Assembly: GCA_009773185.1 (NCBI GenBank)
Contig: WPIF01000007.1
Coordinates: forward strand, 1-64,000
Reading direction: 5' to 3'
Source of the DNA: Nitrospirota bacterium
GTDB lineage: Bacteria; Nitrospirota; Thermodesulfovibrionia; Thermodesulfovibrionales; UBA1546
DNA: 64,000 nt
Shown here in pieces: positions 56,488 through 64,000 of the stretch. Numbering within the stretch: position 1 is the first letter of the stretch; every line of letters starts with the position of its first letter. A model generated the notes under the pieces. The model saw only the letters and a program-made list of their open reading frames with translations. It was not told the origin of the DNA and did not search any database. A program made the position numbers and the translations under genes.

Positions 56488-57447
56488 TTGACTCTTAAAG
56501 AACTTTACAATAAGGCAATATCAACAGGCATTGAAAATGACCCGCGCAGCAAAGAGTTTGTTTTAAAAGAACTCGAATCAAGGAAAAAAGACTTTGAGAA
56601 ACTGAAAGATGACGAAAAGGAATTTTTTGATAATGAGACATTGAATAACCCTTATTCAGATTCAAGGATATTAAACGGCACAGGCGAAGAGAAGATAAAG
56701 TCTGCGCTTATCGGGATAGATATAGAGGTTGGAGAGATACTTCTTGCAGACAGCCTTAAGGCAAAAGGCAAGGGAGTAGACCTTTTGTTATCACATCATC
56801 CTGAGGGCAGGGCCTATGCAAACCTGTATTCGGTCATGCAGATGCAGTCAGACATACTTCACAGATTCGGCGTGCCCATAAATATAGCTGAAGACCTTAT
56901 GGAAGGAAGGATAAAAGAGGTTGAAAGAAGGCTTATGCCTGTTAACCATACAAGGGCGGTTGATGCTGCAAAACTTCTGGGGATTCCTTTTATGTGCCTT
57001 CACACCCCGGCTGACAACATGGTTGCCACGTATCTGCAAAAGATTTTTGATGAGAAAAAGCCTTATAAGATTTCAGATGTGCTTGATATTCTGAAAAACA
57101 TTCCCGAATATAAAACAGCTGCTTTTAACGGCGCAGGGCCAAAGATTTTGATTGGTTCCAAGAACAGGAAGGCAGGAAAGATTTTTGTTGATATGACAGG
57201 CGGGACAGAAGGCTCCAAGGAGATTTTCAGCAGCCTTACGGCAAGCGGTGTGAACACGATTGTCGGGATGCACCTCGGTGAAGAGCATCGGAAAGAAGCA
57301 GAGAAGAATCATCTCAATGTTGTTATTGCAGGGCATATCTCGAGCGATAATCTTGGGCTGAATCTGCTTCTCGATGAGCTTTCACAAAATAATTCTTTCG
57401 AAATACTTGAGTGCTCTGGGTTTAAACGGGTCAGCAGGCTAAAATAG
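56488..57447 (+). CDS. NIF3-like (NGG1-interacting factor 3 family) protein
   Basis: A 319-residue protein with the NIF3 metal-site motifs: LLLSHHPEG, CLHTPADN and GMHLGEEHRKEAEK. The first 55 residues are a charged helical extension. The family binds two metals and is widespread, but its role is unclear. The start is TTG 56488 after AAAGGACGG. The last 30 bases and the next six are duplicated at 58425-58460. Confidence 0.82.
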   Translation: MTLKELYNKAISTGIENDPRSKEFVLKELESRKKDFEKLKDDEKEFFDNETLNNPYSDSRILNGTGEEKIKSALIGIDIEVGEILLADSLKAKGKGVDLLLSHHPEGRAYANLYSVMQMQSDILHRFGVPINIAEDLMEGRIKEVERRLMPVNHTRAVDAAKLLGIPFMCLHTPADNMVATYLQKIFDEKKPYKISDVLDILKNIPEYKTAAFNGAGPKILIGSKNRKAGKIFVDMTGGTEGSKEIFSSLTASGVNTIVGMHLGEEHRKEAEKNHLNVVIAGHISSDNLGLNLLLDELSQNNSFEILECSGFKRVSRLK

Positions 57448-57453
57448 TGACTG
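57418..57453 (+). repeat. Direct repeat, NIF3 gene end (copy 1)
   Basis: Identical at 35 of 36 positions to 58425-58460. It is the native 3' end of the NIF3-like gene. Confidence 0.85.
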
Positions 57454-57474
57454 TCTATTGGAAGGCGCGAGAAT

Positions 57475-57972
57475 TTATAAAAGATTCTTTATTGAACTTA
57501 CCGGCGAATAAAAACCGCTTGCAATCATATGATTTAATATCACATCTGCCTCCTGGCTGCTTATAACTTTCTTTTTAACTGTCTTTATAATAATGCCTAT
57601 CGTGCCTGTCAGTTTCACGGCGAGCAAGTCTGCCTCTCTCCTTGCAGCCCTGTCATCACAGGCAAATATATAACCCCTTGTTTTTGCAATAGCAATACTG
57701 GATGACTCGCCGAAACCGAGAGATACAGAAAGCGTCGTGAACAAAGCCTTTTCTTTTTCGCCTTTCAATGCTATCTCCTTAATCCAGCCCTCTTTTATGG
57801 TTTCGTTAACACTCGCAAGTTTATTATGGCCGCTAAGTATTCCCCTCAGATTTTCAGCCGCCACAAAATTAGTTAGGTATGAAGAATTTGCATAAAGTTT
57901 TTTGATGATATGCAAGGAACCTGAGAGAGCGAAATTGCTCAGCACACAGCAATCGAATATAATCTCAGGCAT
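57475..57972 (-). CDS. PIN-like (DUF3368-type) putative toxin
   Basis: A 165-residue protein with PIN acidic residues in IIFDCCVLSNFA, GFGESSSIAIA and FACDDRAARREAD. This matches DUF3368-type PIN proteins, which are thought to be RNases. The start overlaps the end of the antitoxin gene by eight bases. Toxin activity is inferred. Confidence 0.75.
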   Translation of the reverse strand: MPEIIFDCCVLSNFALSGSLHIIKKLYANSSYLTNFVAAENLRGILSGHNKLASVNETIKEGWIKEIALKGEKEKALFTTLSVSLGFGESSSIAIAKTRGYIFACDDRAARREADLLAVKLTGTIGIIIKTVKKKVISSQEADVILNHMIASGFYSPVSSIKNLL

Positions 57973-58273
57973 TCACTGCATCCTGCAGAACCTCAGACTG
58001 TTTTTGCAGCATTATGCGTATGCCGTGTTTTTTCAAATAGAGTCGTGCGCTCACAACATCTAAGCCGAGGACTTCTGACAGTTTGCCGAGGCTTATAAGT
58101 CCCTCTTTATATGCTTCAAGGGCAACTGATTTTCTATGCTCAAGGGCATCTTTCCCATAAGTCACATCAAGCGCTTCCCTTACAAGACCGCCGAGGGTGC
58201 CTTCTCCCCTCTTCGCATATGACTTAAGCTTTCTGTGCTGCTCATCGGTAAGCATTATATTGGTCCTTTTCAT
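57965..58273 (-). CDS. Antitoxin-like protein with a ribbon-helix-helix N-terminus and UPF0175-like C-terminus
   Basis: About 102 residues. MKRTNIMLTDEQHRKLKSYA is typical of ribbon-helix-helix DNA-binding proteins. The C-terminal half (SLGKLSEVLGLDVVSARLYL) resembles UPF0175 antitoxins. It overlaps the PIN gene. ATG 58273 follows GGAGG. The frame extends to 58324, but the operator-like repeats lie there. Confidence 0.75.
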   Translation of the reverse strand: MKRTNIMLTDEQHRKLKSYAKRGEGTLGGLVREALDVTYGKDALEHRKSVALEAYKEGLISLGKLSEVLGLDVVSARLYLKKHGIRIMLQKQSEVLQDAVNA

Positions 58274-58283
58274 CCTTGCCTCC

Positions 58284-58305
58284 ATATGTGTAACTATATG
58301 TGTAA
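58284..58305 (-). promoter_or_regulatory. Operator-like direct repeat upstream of the toxin-antitoxin genes
   Basis: ATATGTGTAA occurs at 58284-58293 and 58296-58305, 12 bp apart, near one helical turn, just before the antitoxin start. It is a likely binding site for the ribbon-helix-helix protein. Confidence 0.5.
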
Positions 58306-58424
58306 TGTTAACACTGTCAGCCATGGGGCGTCAAGAAAGATAACGGCAGGATCGGGGGTGAGAGGGGTCTGAGGAGGGTTATATTTCTGAAAAAATCAGG
58401 AAGTGGAGCTATGTTTCTTCTCCC

Positions 58425-58460
58425 GGGTTTAAACGGGTGAGCAGGCTAAAATAGTGACTG
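58425..58460 (+). repeat. Direct repeat of the NIF3 gene end (copy 2)
   Basis: A second copy of the last 36 bases around the NIF3 stop codon, without the rest of the gene. With 57418-57453 it brackets the toxin-antitoxin pair. Bases 58461-58660 hold no gene that I trust. A 64-codon minus-strand frame there looks accidental. Confidence 0.85.
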
Positions 58461-58660
58461 CCAGCGGCGCTGAACATCTTCTCCGGATTGTTTCACATGT
58501 TTGGTTTCAATTAACATAGATAGTTGTTTTTGTAACAGTATATTTTTTACCGCTTCCGCATTTTGATGGATTATATAAAGGGGAAGGGGTAGTGTCAAGC
58601 GAAAAAAGGCACTTTTTTTCAGGACTCTCAAATTACTCAATTTAAGGTAAAATAGGCATT

Positions 58661-60334
58661 ATGAAATCCGACAGGCTTCTGGAAGACATAAAATCACGCC
58701 TCGATATAATTGAAGTAATCTCAGACTATGTTGAACTAAAAAAATCAGGCCAGAACTACAAGGCAAACTGTCCTTTCCATTCAGAAAAGAGCCCATCATT
58801 TATGGTAAGCCCTGCCAAGCAAATATTCCACTGCTTTGGATGCGGGGCAGGAGGGGACATCTTTGGTTTTATCATGAAATATGAAAACCTTAATTTTCAG
58901 GAAGCAATTAAGATGCTTGCAAAAAAAGCCGGCATAAAACTTTCGGAATACAGGTTCGAGGCTGATGCCTCCGAAAAGAAAGAAAAACTTTATGCGATTC
59001 AGAAAGAGGCGCTTAATATCTATGTAGAAAATCTCAGGGAATCAAAAACAGCAGGTTCTTACCTTGCCAAAAGAGGCATAACAGGAGAGATGATTGAGGC
59101 TTTTTCTCTGGGGTATGCAGATAAAGAATGGAAGAGCATCTATGAACATCTTAAGGCAAAGGGGTTTGATGAGCCCCTGATTGTCCAGTCAGGGCTTGTT
59201 TTCAGCGGAGAAAAAGGGCTGTATGACATGTTCAGGAACCGGCTCATATTCCCTATATTTAATGTTCAGGGCGATGCCATGGCTTTTGGCGGAAGGGCCA
59301 TAGATGATTCAATGCCGAAGTACCTGAATTCTCCGGAGACGCCCTTATTTAAAAAAGGCGAGACCCTCTATGCCCTCAATATTGCAAAGGATGAGATACG
59401 GAAAAAAGACTATGTCATGATTACTGAAGGATATCTGGATGTTATCATGTGCCATCAGCATGGTTTTAGAAATGTGGTTGCACCCCTGGGCACAGCATTG
59501 ACCGCAGGCCATTTACATAAGCTCGGGAGGTTTACAAAAAAAGTCCTGCTGGTTTTTGACAGCGATACAGCCGGAATTGCCGCTGCAAAAAGGTCCATAG
59601 CCCTTCTTTTCGAGCACGGTTTTAAGAGCAAGGTGCTGCTGTTGCCGGAGGGGGATGACCCTGACAGTTTTCTCAGGCAAAACGGGAGCAAGGCATTTCA
59701 GGCAAGGCTTGGGAAGGCAAAGACAATGGTTGATTTTATCCTCGGTTTGAAGGGGGATAAGACCGATAATGTCAGGGCAGCAGTCGGGATAGTGGCCAGT
59801 ACAAAGGATTTAATCCTCAGAGAAGAGCTCTTCAGGGAACTCTCGGAAAAATCAGGCATAAGAGAGGCTGTCCTGAGGGGTGAATCTAAAGGGTACGGGC
59901 AGGAACCAAGGCATAGTATAGCGGCTGCAGCCTCAAAGGCAACGACCTTTTTCTACAGTGAGGATATTTTGCTTTTAAGCGCTATAGTTTCATTTCCCGA
60001 TAAAGCCCCTTATATCTTTGATAATTTAAATATAGACAGTGTGCGTAACCCCCTGGTTAAAAAAATTTTTCAAGAAATTAAACCTTCCGCCGATAAAGTA
60101 AGCATGACTGAAATGCTTAGTGTTTTGGGGGAAGAAGAAAAGGCGCTTGTTACAAGGCTTTCGCTGACCCCCGGGTTTGACCTCGAGGACATTGACAAAA
60201 GCATAAAGGGCTGCCTCAGAAAGATAGCCCATTATGAGATTGAGGAAAAAATAAAAGAGGCGAAAAGCACAGGCGACCGCCAGCGTTTAAGGAGCCTGCT
60301 GGCAGAAAAGCAAAAAATAACAAGAGCTGTCTGA
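58661..60334 (+). CDS. dnaG: DNA primase
   Basis: A 557-residue DnaG. A CHC2 zinc finger is at residues 36-65 (CPFHSEKSPSFMVSP then CFGCG). The catalytic core has the TOPRIM motif MITEGYLDVIMCHQ and VFDSDTAGIAAAKR. A helical C-terminal part binds the DnaB helicase. It makes RNA primers for replication. It lies directly before rpoD, the common order. Confidence 0.96.
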   Translation: MKSDRLLEDIKSRLDIIEVISDYVELKKSGQNYKANCPFHSEKSPSFMVSPAKQIFHCFGCGAGGDIFGFIMKYENLNFQEAIKMLAKKAGIKLSEYRFEADASEKKEKLYAIQKEALNIYVENLRESKTAGSYLAKRGITGEMIEAFSLGYADKEWKSIYEHLKAKGFDEPLIVQSGLVFSGEKGLYDMFRNRLIFPIFNVQGDAMAFGGRAIDDSMPKYLNSPETPLFKKGETLYALNIAKDEIRKKDYVMITEGYLDVIMCHQHGFRNVVAPLGTALTAGHLHKLGRFTKKVLLVFDSDTAGIAAAKRSIALLFEHGFKSKVLLLPEGDDPDSFLRQNGSKAFQARLGKAKTMVDFILGLKGDKTDNVRAAVGIVASTKDLILREELFRELSEKSGIREAVLRGESKGYGQEPRHSIAAAASKATTFFYSEDILLLSAIVSFPDKAPYIFDNLNIDSVRNPLVKKIFQEIKPSADKVSMTEMLSVLGEEEKALVTRLSLTPGFDLEDIDKSIKGCLRKIAHYEIEEKIKEAKSTGDRQRLRSLLAEKQKITRAV

Positions 60335-60352
60335 TATGGAAGGGGGTAAATT

Positions 60353-61921
60353 ATGATGGAACAGCCTGATTATTTTGAGGTGAATGAAGACAGGGAAGGA
60401 ATTGCCCTGCTCAAAGAAGAGATAGAAGAGGAATTTATTGAAGAAACAGGGAAAAAAACGGCATTTGCTGACCTGGAATATGACCCTATAAAGATTTATC
60501 TCAAAGAGATGAGCGGGGTCTCTCTTCTTACTAAAGAAGGAGAGGTTGAGATAGCAAAAAAAATCGAAAGCGGCAAAAGAAGGGTAGCAGAGATTATTTT
60601 TTCACTTCCTTTTGCAGTTAAAAAGCTTGTTGCGCTCGGAGAACTTATTGAAAAAGGCGAGGCTCCATTAGGGGAAATAATACAGAACGGGGAAGATGCC
60701 CTTGATGAAGATATCTTTGCTGAAAGGAAGAGATTCTCTGATATAGCAGCCCAGATAAACAAACTGTATGAGAAGAGGAAGGTTTATCTCAAAAAGCCTG
60801 CTGCAAAAGGCAGCCCGGCAGATAAAAGGGCGTCTCGCATGCTTGAAGATAATATGACTCAGATGCTGAATAAGATAAATCAACTGAAGTTAAAAGAGGA
60901 TTCAATAATTGCCTTCTCTGAGGAGATTAAAAAAATAATACTAAGGATTGATGAAATTGATAAGCAGATGGCATTTCTTAAAAAGAAACTTAAACAGAAG
61001 GGATTTGATAGTGACAGGCCTGAAAATAAAATCGGCAGAAAAATAAATAAAACCCTGAAGGAAGATACAAACATGCTCCTTAACGCCTATAGAGAATGCA
61101 GGAAAGAGAGAGCAGACAAGGAGGAAATGATTGGCGTTAAAGCAGGAGAAATGAAAAAAATACTTCAGCTTCTCATTGAAAGGGAAAGGGAGGTTATTGA
61201 GGCAAAAGGGGCGCTCATAGAAGCCAACCTCCGTCTTGTCATAAGCATAGCAAAGAAATATATGGGGAAGGGGCTCAGCTTTTCCGACCTTATTCAGGAA
61301 GGCAACATAGGGTTAATGAGGGCCTGCGACAAGTTTGAATATGAGAGAGGTTATAAATTCAGCACTTATGCTACATGGTGGATAAGACAGGCAATTACAA
61401 GGGCCCTGGCAGACCAGTCCAGGACCATAAGAATCCCCGTGCATATGGTAGAGACGATGAACCGCATAACAAAGACGACAAGAGAGCTTGTACAGGAACT
61501 TGGAAGAGAGCCTGTTCCTGAAGAGGTTGCTTACAAGGTAGGATTGCCGATAGAAAAGGTCAGGGGGATATTAAAGATTTCAAGGGAACCCATATCACTG
61601 GAAACCCCGATAGGAGATGAAGAGGACAGCCACCTTAGTGATTTTATTGAAGACAAGGCTATTCTTTCGCCTTTGGATGCTGCGATAGAGGGTGACCTGA
61701 AAAATCAGATAGACAGGTCGCTTTGCACACTAAGCTCCAAGGAAGAAAAGATTTTAAGGAAGAGGTTCGGCATAGGAGAAGATGCACCCCAGACCCTTGA
61801 GGAAGTTGGAAAGGAATTCGAGGTTACAAGGGAGAGGATAAGGCAGATAGAGGTAGGAGCAATCAGAAAATTAAGACACCCTTCAAAACACAAGTGGTTG
61901 AGGTCTTTTATTAGGACTTGA
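60353..61921 (+). CDS. rpoD: RNA polymerase primary sigma factor
   Basis: A 522-residue sigma-70. Region 1.2 ([16 protein letters not shown]), a large non-conserved insertion rich in charged helices, region 2 ([22 protein letters not shown]), region 3 and region 4 with the helix-turn-helix [20 protein letters not shown] are present. A full region 1.1 is not evident. AGGGGG precedes the ATG pair. It recognises the TTGACA/TATAAT-type promoters found in the window. Confidence 0.96.
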   Translation: MMEQPDYFEVNEDREGIALLKEEIEEEFIEETGKKTAFADLEYDPIKIYLKEMSGVSLLTKEGEVEIAKKIESGKRRVAEIIFSLPFAVKKLVALGELIEKGEAPLGEIIQNGEDALDEDIFAERKRFSDIAAQINKLYEKRKVYLKKPAAKGSPADKRASRMLEDNMTQMLNKINQLKLKEDSIIAFSEEIKKIILRIDEIDKQMAFLKKKLKQKGFDSDRPENKIGRKINKTLKEDTNMLLNAYRECRKERADKEEMIGVKAGEMKKILQLLIEREREVIEAKGALIEANLRLVISIAKKYMGKGLSFSDLIQEGNIGLMRACDKFEYERGYKFSTYATWWIRQAITRALADQSRTIRIPVHMVETMNRITKTTRELVQELGREPVPEEVAYKVGLPIEKVRGILKISREPISLETPIGDEEDSHLSDFIEDKAILSPLDAAIEGDLKNQIDRSLCTLSSKEEKILRKRFGIGEDAPQTLEEVGKEFEVTRERIRQIEVGAIRKLRHPSKHKWLRSFIRT

Positions 61922-61961
61922 CCAAAGCACACCTTAAACTTTACAATTAAAAGCTTTGTGA

Positions 61962-62037
61962 GGGCCCATAGCTCAGTTGGTAGAGCTACCGGCTCATAAC
62001 CGGTTGGTCCCAGGTTCGAGTCCTGGTGGGCCCACCA
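61962..62037 (+). tRNA. tRNA with CAT anticodon (elongator Met or Ile2)
   Basis: A 76-nt cloverleaf with acceptor stem GGGCCCA / TGGGCCC, encoded CCA and anticodon loop CTCATAA. The G1:C72 pair excludes the initiator. A CAT anticodon could be read as methionine or, after lysidine modification, as isoleucine. I cannot decide between them by sequence. Confidence 0.93.
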
Positions 62038-62048
62038 ACTAAATCATG

Positions 62049-62116
62049 CAAAGTTTAAAATTAAAGATTCAAGATTAAGGAATTCTGTAATTTTGTATTT
62101 TGCATTTTGAATTTTT
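62049..62116. repeat. Diverged heptamer arrays between the tRNA and the zinc-ribbon gene
   Basis: Units such as AAGATTC, AAGATTA and then ATTTTGT, ATTTTGC and ATTTTGA, about seven bases apart. Confidence 0.5.
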
Positions 62117-62131
62117 TTTGGTGGAGGGTGT

Positions 62132-62845
62132 GTGCAGGAGAATATAAAACTACTTATCGAACTTCAGGGAACAGATTCTGTTATTTTCAGGGACAAGAAT
62201 TTTATTGATTCAATGCCTTCAAAGCTGCTTTCTGCTGATCAGGCCTTTAAAGAGATCCAATCTCTCTATGAGGGGGGAAAACAAAAAGTAACCCTGCTTG
62301 AGAAAAAGAAAAAAGACAAGGAAAAAGAGACCGAGGATATCAATGAAAGGATAAAAAAAATAAAGGCCCGCGCATCAGAGATAAAAACGAACAAAGAATA
62401 TCAGGCGCACCTCAAAGAGATAGAAGCCATTGAGAAGGAACGTTATGCGATAGAAGATGAGATACTGTCTATCATGGAGGCGGTGGATGCAGCAGGCAAA
62501 GAATTAAAGGCAGAAGAGATTAAGGTAAAGGCTGAAAAAGATAAGGTGGAGGCATTCAAAAAACAGGTTGAGAAAGAGATGGCTGAGGCAGAAGGTGAAT
62601 TGAGTGAAAAAAAGGCCAGGCGCTCAGACATAGCGGATAAGATAGACCCTGATATGTATAACGAGTATATGAAAGTACTCAAGGCGTGCGGCGGACTTGC
62701 GGTGGTAGAGGCAAGGGATGAGATCTGCCAGGGCTGTAACATGAACATACCGCCTCAGATGTTTGTGGAGATAAAGAAAAATGAAGAGATAAATCAATGC
62801 CCTCAATGCAGAAGGATACTCTACTGGAAAGAAGTAAATGAATGA
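62132..62845 (+). CDS. C4-type zinc ribbon protein with a long coiled coil
   Basis: A 237-residue protein. Residues 30-170 are a charged coiled coil. The C-terminus has a zinc ribbon with CQGCNMNIPPQMF and CPQCRRILYW. It matches a family of putative nucleic-acid-binding proteins next to RNase HI. Function is unknown. The start is GTG 62132 after GGAGGG. It overlaps the RNase HI-like gene by four bases. Confidence 0.85.
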   Translation: MQENIKLLIELQGTDSVIFRDKNFIDSMPSKLLSADQAFKEIQSLYEGGKQKVTLLEKKKKDKEKETEDINERIKKIKARASEIKTNKEYQAHLKEIEAIEKERYAIEDEILSIMEAVDAAGKELKAEEIKVKAEKDKVEAFKKQVEKEMAEAEGELSEKKARRSDIADKIDPDMYNEYMKVLKACGGLAVVEARDEICQGCNMNIPPQMFVEIKKNEEINQCPQCRRILYWKEVNE

Positions 62846-63258
62846 AACCCGGAATCGGCTCGCAACGAGATGCAGTTTTGTATTGTGATGGCGCATCAAG
62901 CGGCAATCCGGGAAAATCAGGCATCGGGGCAGTGCTCACCTTTGGCGGCAAGACGTATGAGATATCGGAGAACATCGGGATAGCAACAAACAATATCGCT
63001 GAGTATACGGCATTGATAAAGGGACTCTCAAAGGCAATATCATTAAAAATCGAAACCCTCAGTATCTTTCTTGATTCAGAACTATTGGTAAGGCAGATTG
63101 AAGGAAGCTATAAAGTAAAAAACGAAAAACTGAAAGAACTATACCTGGATGTAATCTCTCAGCTCAGAGCTTTTAAGGGTTACAGCATCCGGCATATCCC
63201 GCGGGAACAGAATAAAAAAGCAGATGCCCTCGCAAGAAAAGCCGTTTACCCACGGTAG
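62842..63258 (+). CDS. Ribonuclease HI family protein
   Basis: A 138-residue RNase H fold protein. Catalytic acidic residues are in YCDGASSGNPG, NIAEYTALI, FLDSELLVRQ and KKADALARKA, so the D-E-D-D set is intact. It resembles the short RnhA-like proteins that cut RNA in RNA-DNA hybrids. It forms a two-gene unit with the zinc-ribbon gene. Confidence 0.88.
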   Translation: MKPGIGSQRDAVLYCDGASSGNPGKSGIGAVLTFGGKTYEISENIGIATNNIAEYTALIKGLSKAISLKIETLSIFLDSELLVRQIEGSYKVKNEKLKELYLDVISQLRAFKGYSIRHIPREQNKKADALARKAVYPR

Positions 63259-63311
63259 AGAATCAGCTGGTTGAATTATTTCTTTATTTTATTCTATAAT
63301 TAGCAAATCCT

Positions 63312-64000
63312 ATGGGAATGGAAGACCACAAACTAAAAGTTTTCTGCACGGTTGCGGAGACAAAGAGCTTTTCCAAGGCATCTGAGATAATACATCTCAC
63401 ACAGCCTGCGGTAAGCCTGCTGGTACAGGCAATAGAGGAGATATACGAGACAAAACTCTTTGACAGGGCCAGCAATACTGTAACGCTCACACCTGCCGGG
63501 GAGATGCTCTATAAATACGCCAAGGAAATCCTTAACCTGTACGCTGCCGCAGAAAAAAATATCGGCGAGATAACAGGCTTTGTGAAAGGGAGTATAAGCC
63601 TTGGTGCAAGTTCGACTATAGGGAATTATCTCCTGCCAGGAGTTATAGCGGATTTTAGGAAAACCCATCCAAAGATAAAAGTCCATCTGCTTGTCGGCAA
63701 CACAAAGAGGATAGTGGAGCTTTTGAATTCAGGCAATATTGATATCGGCCTGGTAGAAGGGGATGTGGCAAGGCAGAAGATGGTTGTAGAAAAACTTATT
63801 GCCGATGAGCTTGTTCTGATTGTCTCGCCGCTGCATCCATGGGCAAAAAAGAAGAGCATATCTGTTGTGGAAATAGCAAAAGAACCATTTATCTTCAGGG
63901 AAGAAGGTTCCGGCACAAGGCAGGTAATAGAGAAATATCTTGGCAAATACAAGATAACGCCTCAGGATATGATGACATCTTTGGTGCTTGGAAGCACAGA
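63312..64000 (+). CDS. LysR-family transcriptional regulator (truncated by the window end)
   Basis: The N-terminal winged helix (LKVFCTVAETKSFSKASEI, then TQPAVSLLVQAIEE) and most of the ligand-binding domain are present. The gene is open at 64000 after 229 codons. The style resembles CysB/CbbR-type regulators. Some LysR proteins of this kind are annotated as linked to selenium metabolism, which would suit SelB, but I cannot confirm it here. No ribosome-binding site is obvious. ATG 63318 is also possible. Confidence 0.88.
   Translation, partial: MGMEDHKLKVFCTVAETKSFSKASEIIHLTQPAVSLLVQAIEEIYETKLFDRASNTVTLTPAGEMLYKYAKEILNLYAAAEKNIGEITGFVKGSISLGASSTIGNYLLPGVIADFRKTHPKIKVHLLVGNTKRIVELLNSGNIDIGLVEGDVARQKMVVEKLIADELVLIVSPLHPWAKKKSISVVEIAKEPFIFREEGSGTRQVIEKYLGKYKITPQDMMTSLVLGST

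Noticed and set aside
58446..58640. A 64-codon minus-strand frame before dnaG
   Set aside because: It starts and ends in repeat or AT-rich sequence, with no ribosome-binding site or recognisable motif.

Overview
The window is bacterial chromosome that contains the replication origin region and a dense set of housekeeping genes. The gene set suggests a Gram-negative anaerobe or microaerophile: lnt and many lipoproteins, a PilMNOPQ secretin system, type II secretion pseudopilins, SelB, LarE, a GlcF-type Fe-S subunit and a small triheme cytochrome c. The overall style resembles Nitrospirota (Thermodesulfovibrionia-like), but no rRNA or clade-specific marker is present, so the phylum is an inference.

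Layout. 1-7600, mostly minus strand: a YgiT/DUF4258 toxin-antitoxin remnant, a transaldolase-like aldolase, glcF-larE, RNase E/G and a B12-binding radical SAM protein. 7.6-12.4 kb: an orphan membrane protein behind its own promoter, a dephospho-CoA kinase/riboflavin kinase fusion, a U32 peptidase family protein, a triheme cytochrome and a DUF2301-like membrane protein. 12.4-20.3 kb: gyrB, dnaN, dnaA, oriC (DnaA boxes plus a DnaA-trio), prfB with its programmed frameshift, and lnt. 20.4-31.1 kb: tRNA-Phe, a sensor kinase, a Nudix enzyme, a diguanylate cyclase, a probable selenocysteine-containing DsbC-like protein, an islet bounded by tRNA-Leu fragments, accA and dnaE. 31.2-37.8 kb: an accessory island with a CcsA-like protein, two other membrane proteins and five predicted lipoproteins, with attC-like palindromes, an IS remnant and a duplicated gene tail. 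37.9-64 kb: htrA, a PIN-TRAM protein, ispD-ispF, gspFGHIJ, truB, pilMNOPQ-aroC-aroK-aroB, selB, a NIF3-like protein, a PIN toxin module, dnaG-rpoD, a CAT-anticodon tRNA, a zinc-ribbon protein, an RNase HI-like protein and a LysR regulator cut by the window end.

The most unusual signal is a family of intergenic elements of about 120-135 bp, with five copies at 3500, 40464, 52396, 53068 and 56264. All share conserved core blocks and an inner hairpin. The outer arms (17-21 bp) and the hairpin tip differ in sequence from copy to copy, yet pair within each copy. A larger element of similar design lies at 9728-9905 on the opposite strand. A second dispersed class is short tandem arrays of 7-mers (one of 8-mers). 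They lie between genes but also inside essential genes in frame, including three different arrays in aroC alone.

The selenoprotein call links several parts of the window. The DsbC-like gene at 23813 has an in-frame TGA where the first active-site cysteine should be, with a bacterial SECIS-like hairpin just downstream, and selB is encoded at 54336-56216. Two small modules, the tRNA-Leu islet and the PIN toxin-antitoxin pair, are each bounded by direct repeats of a host gene end, which points to recent insertion.
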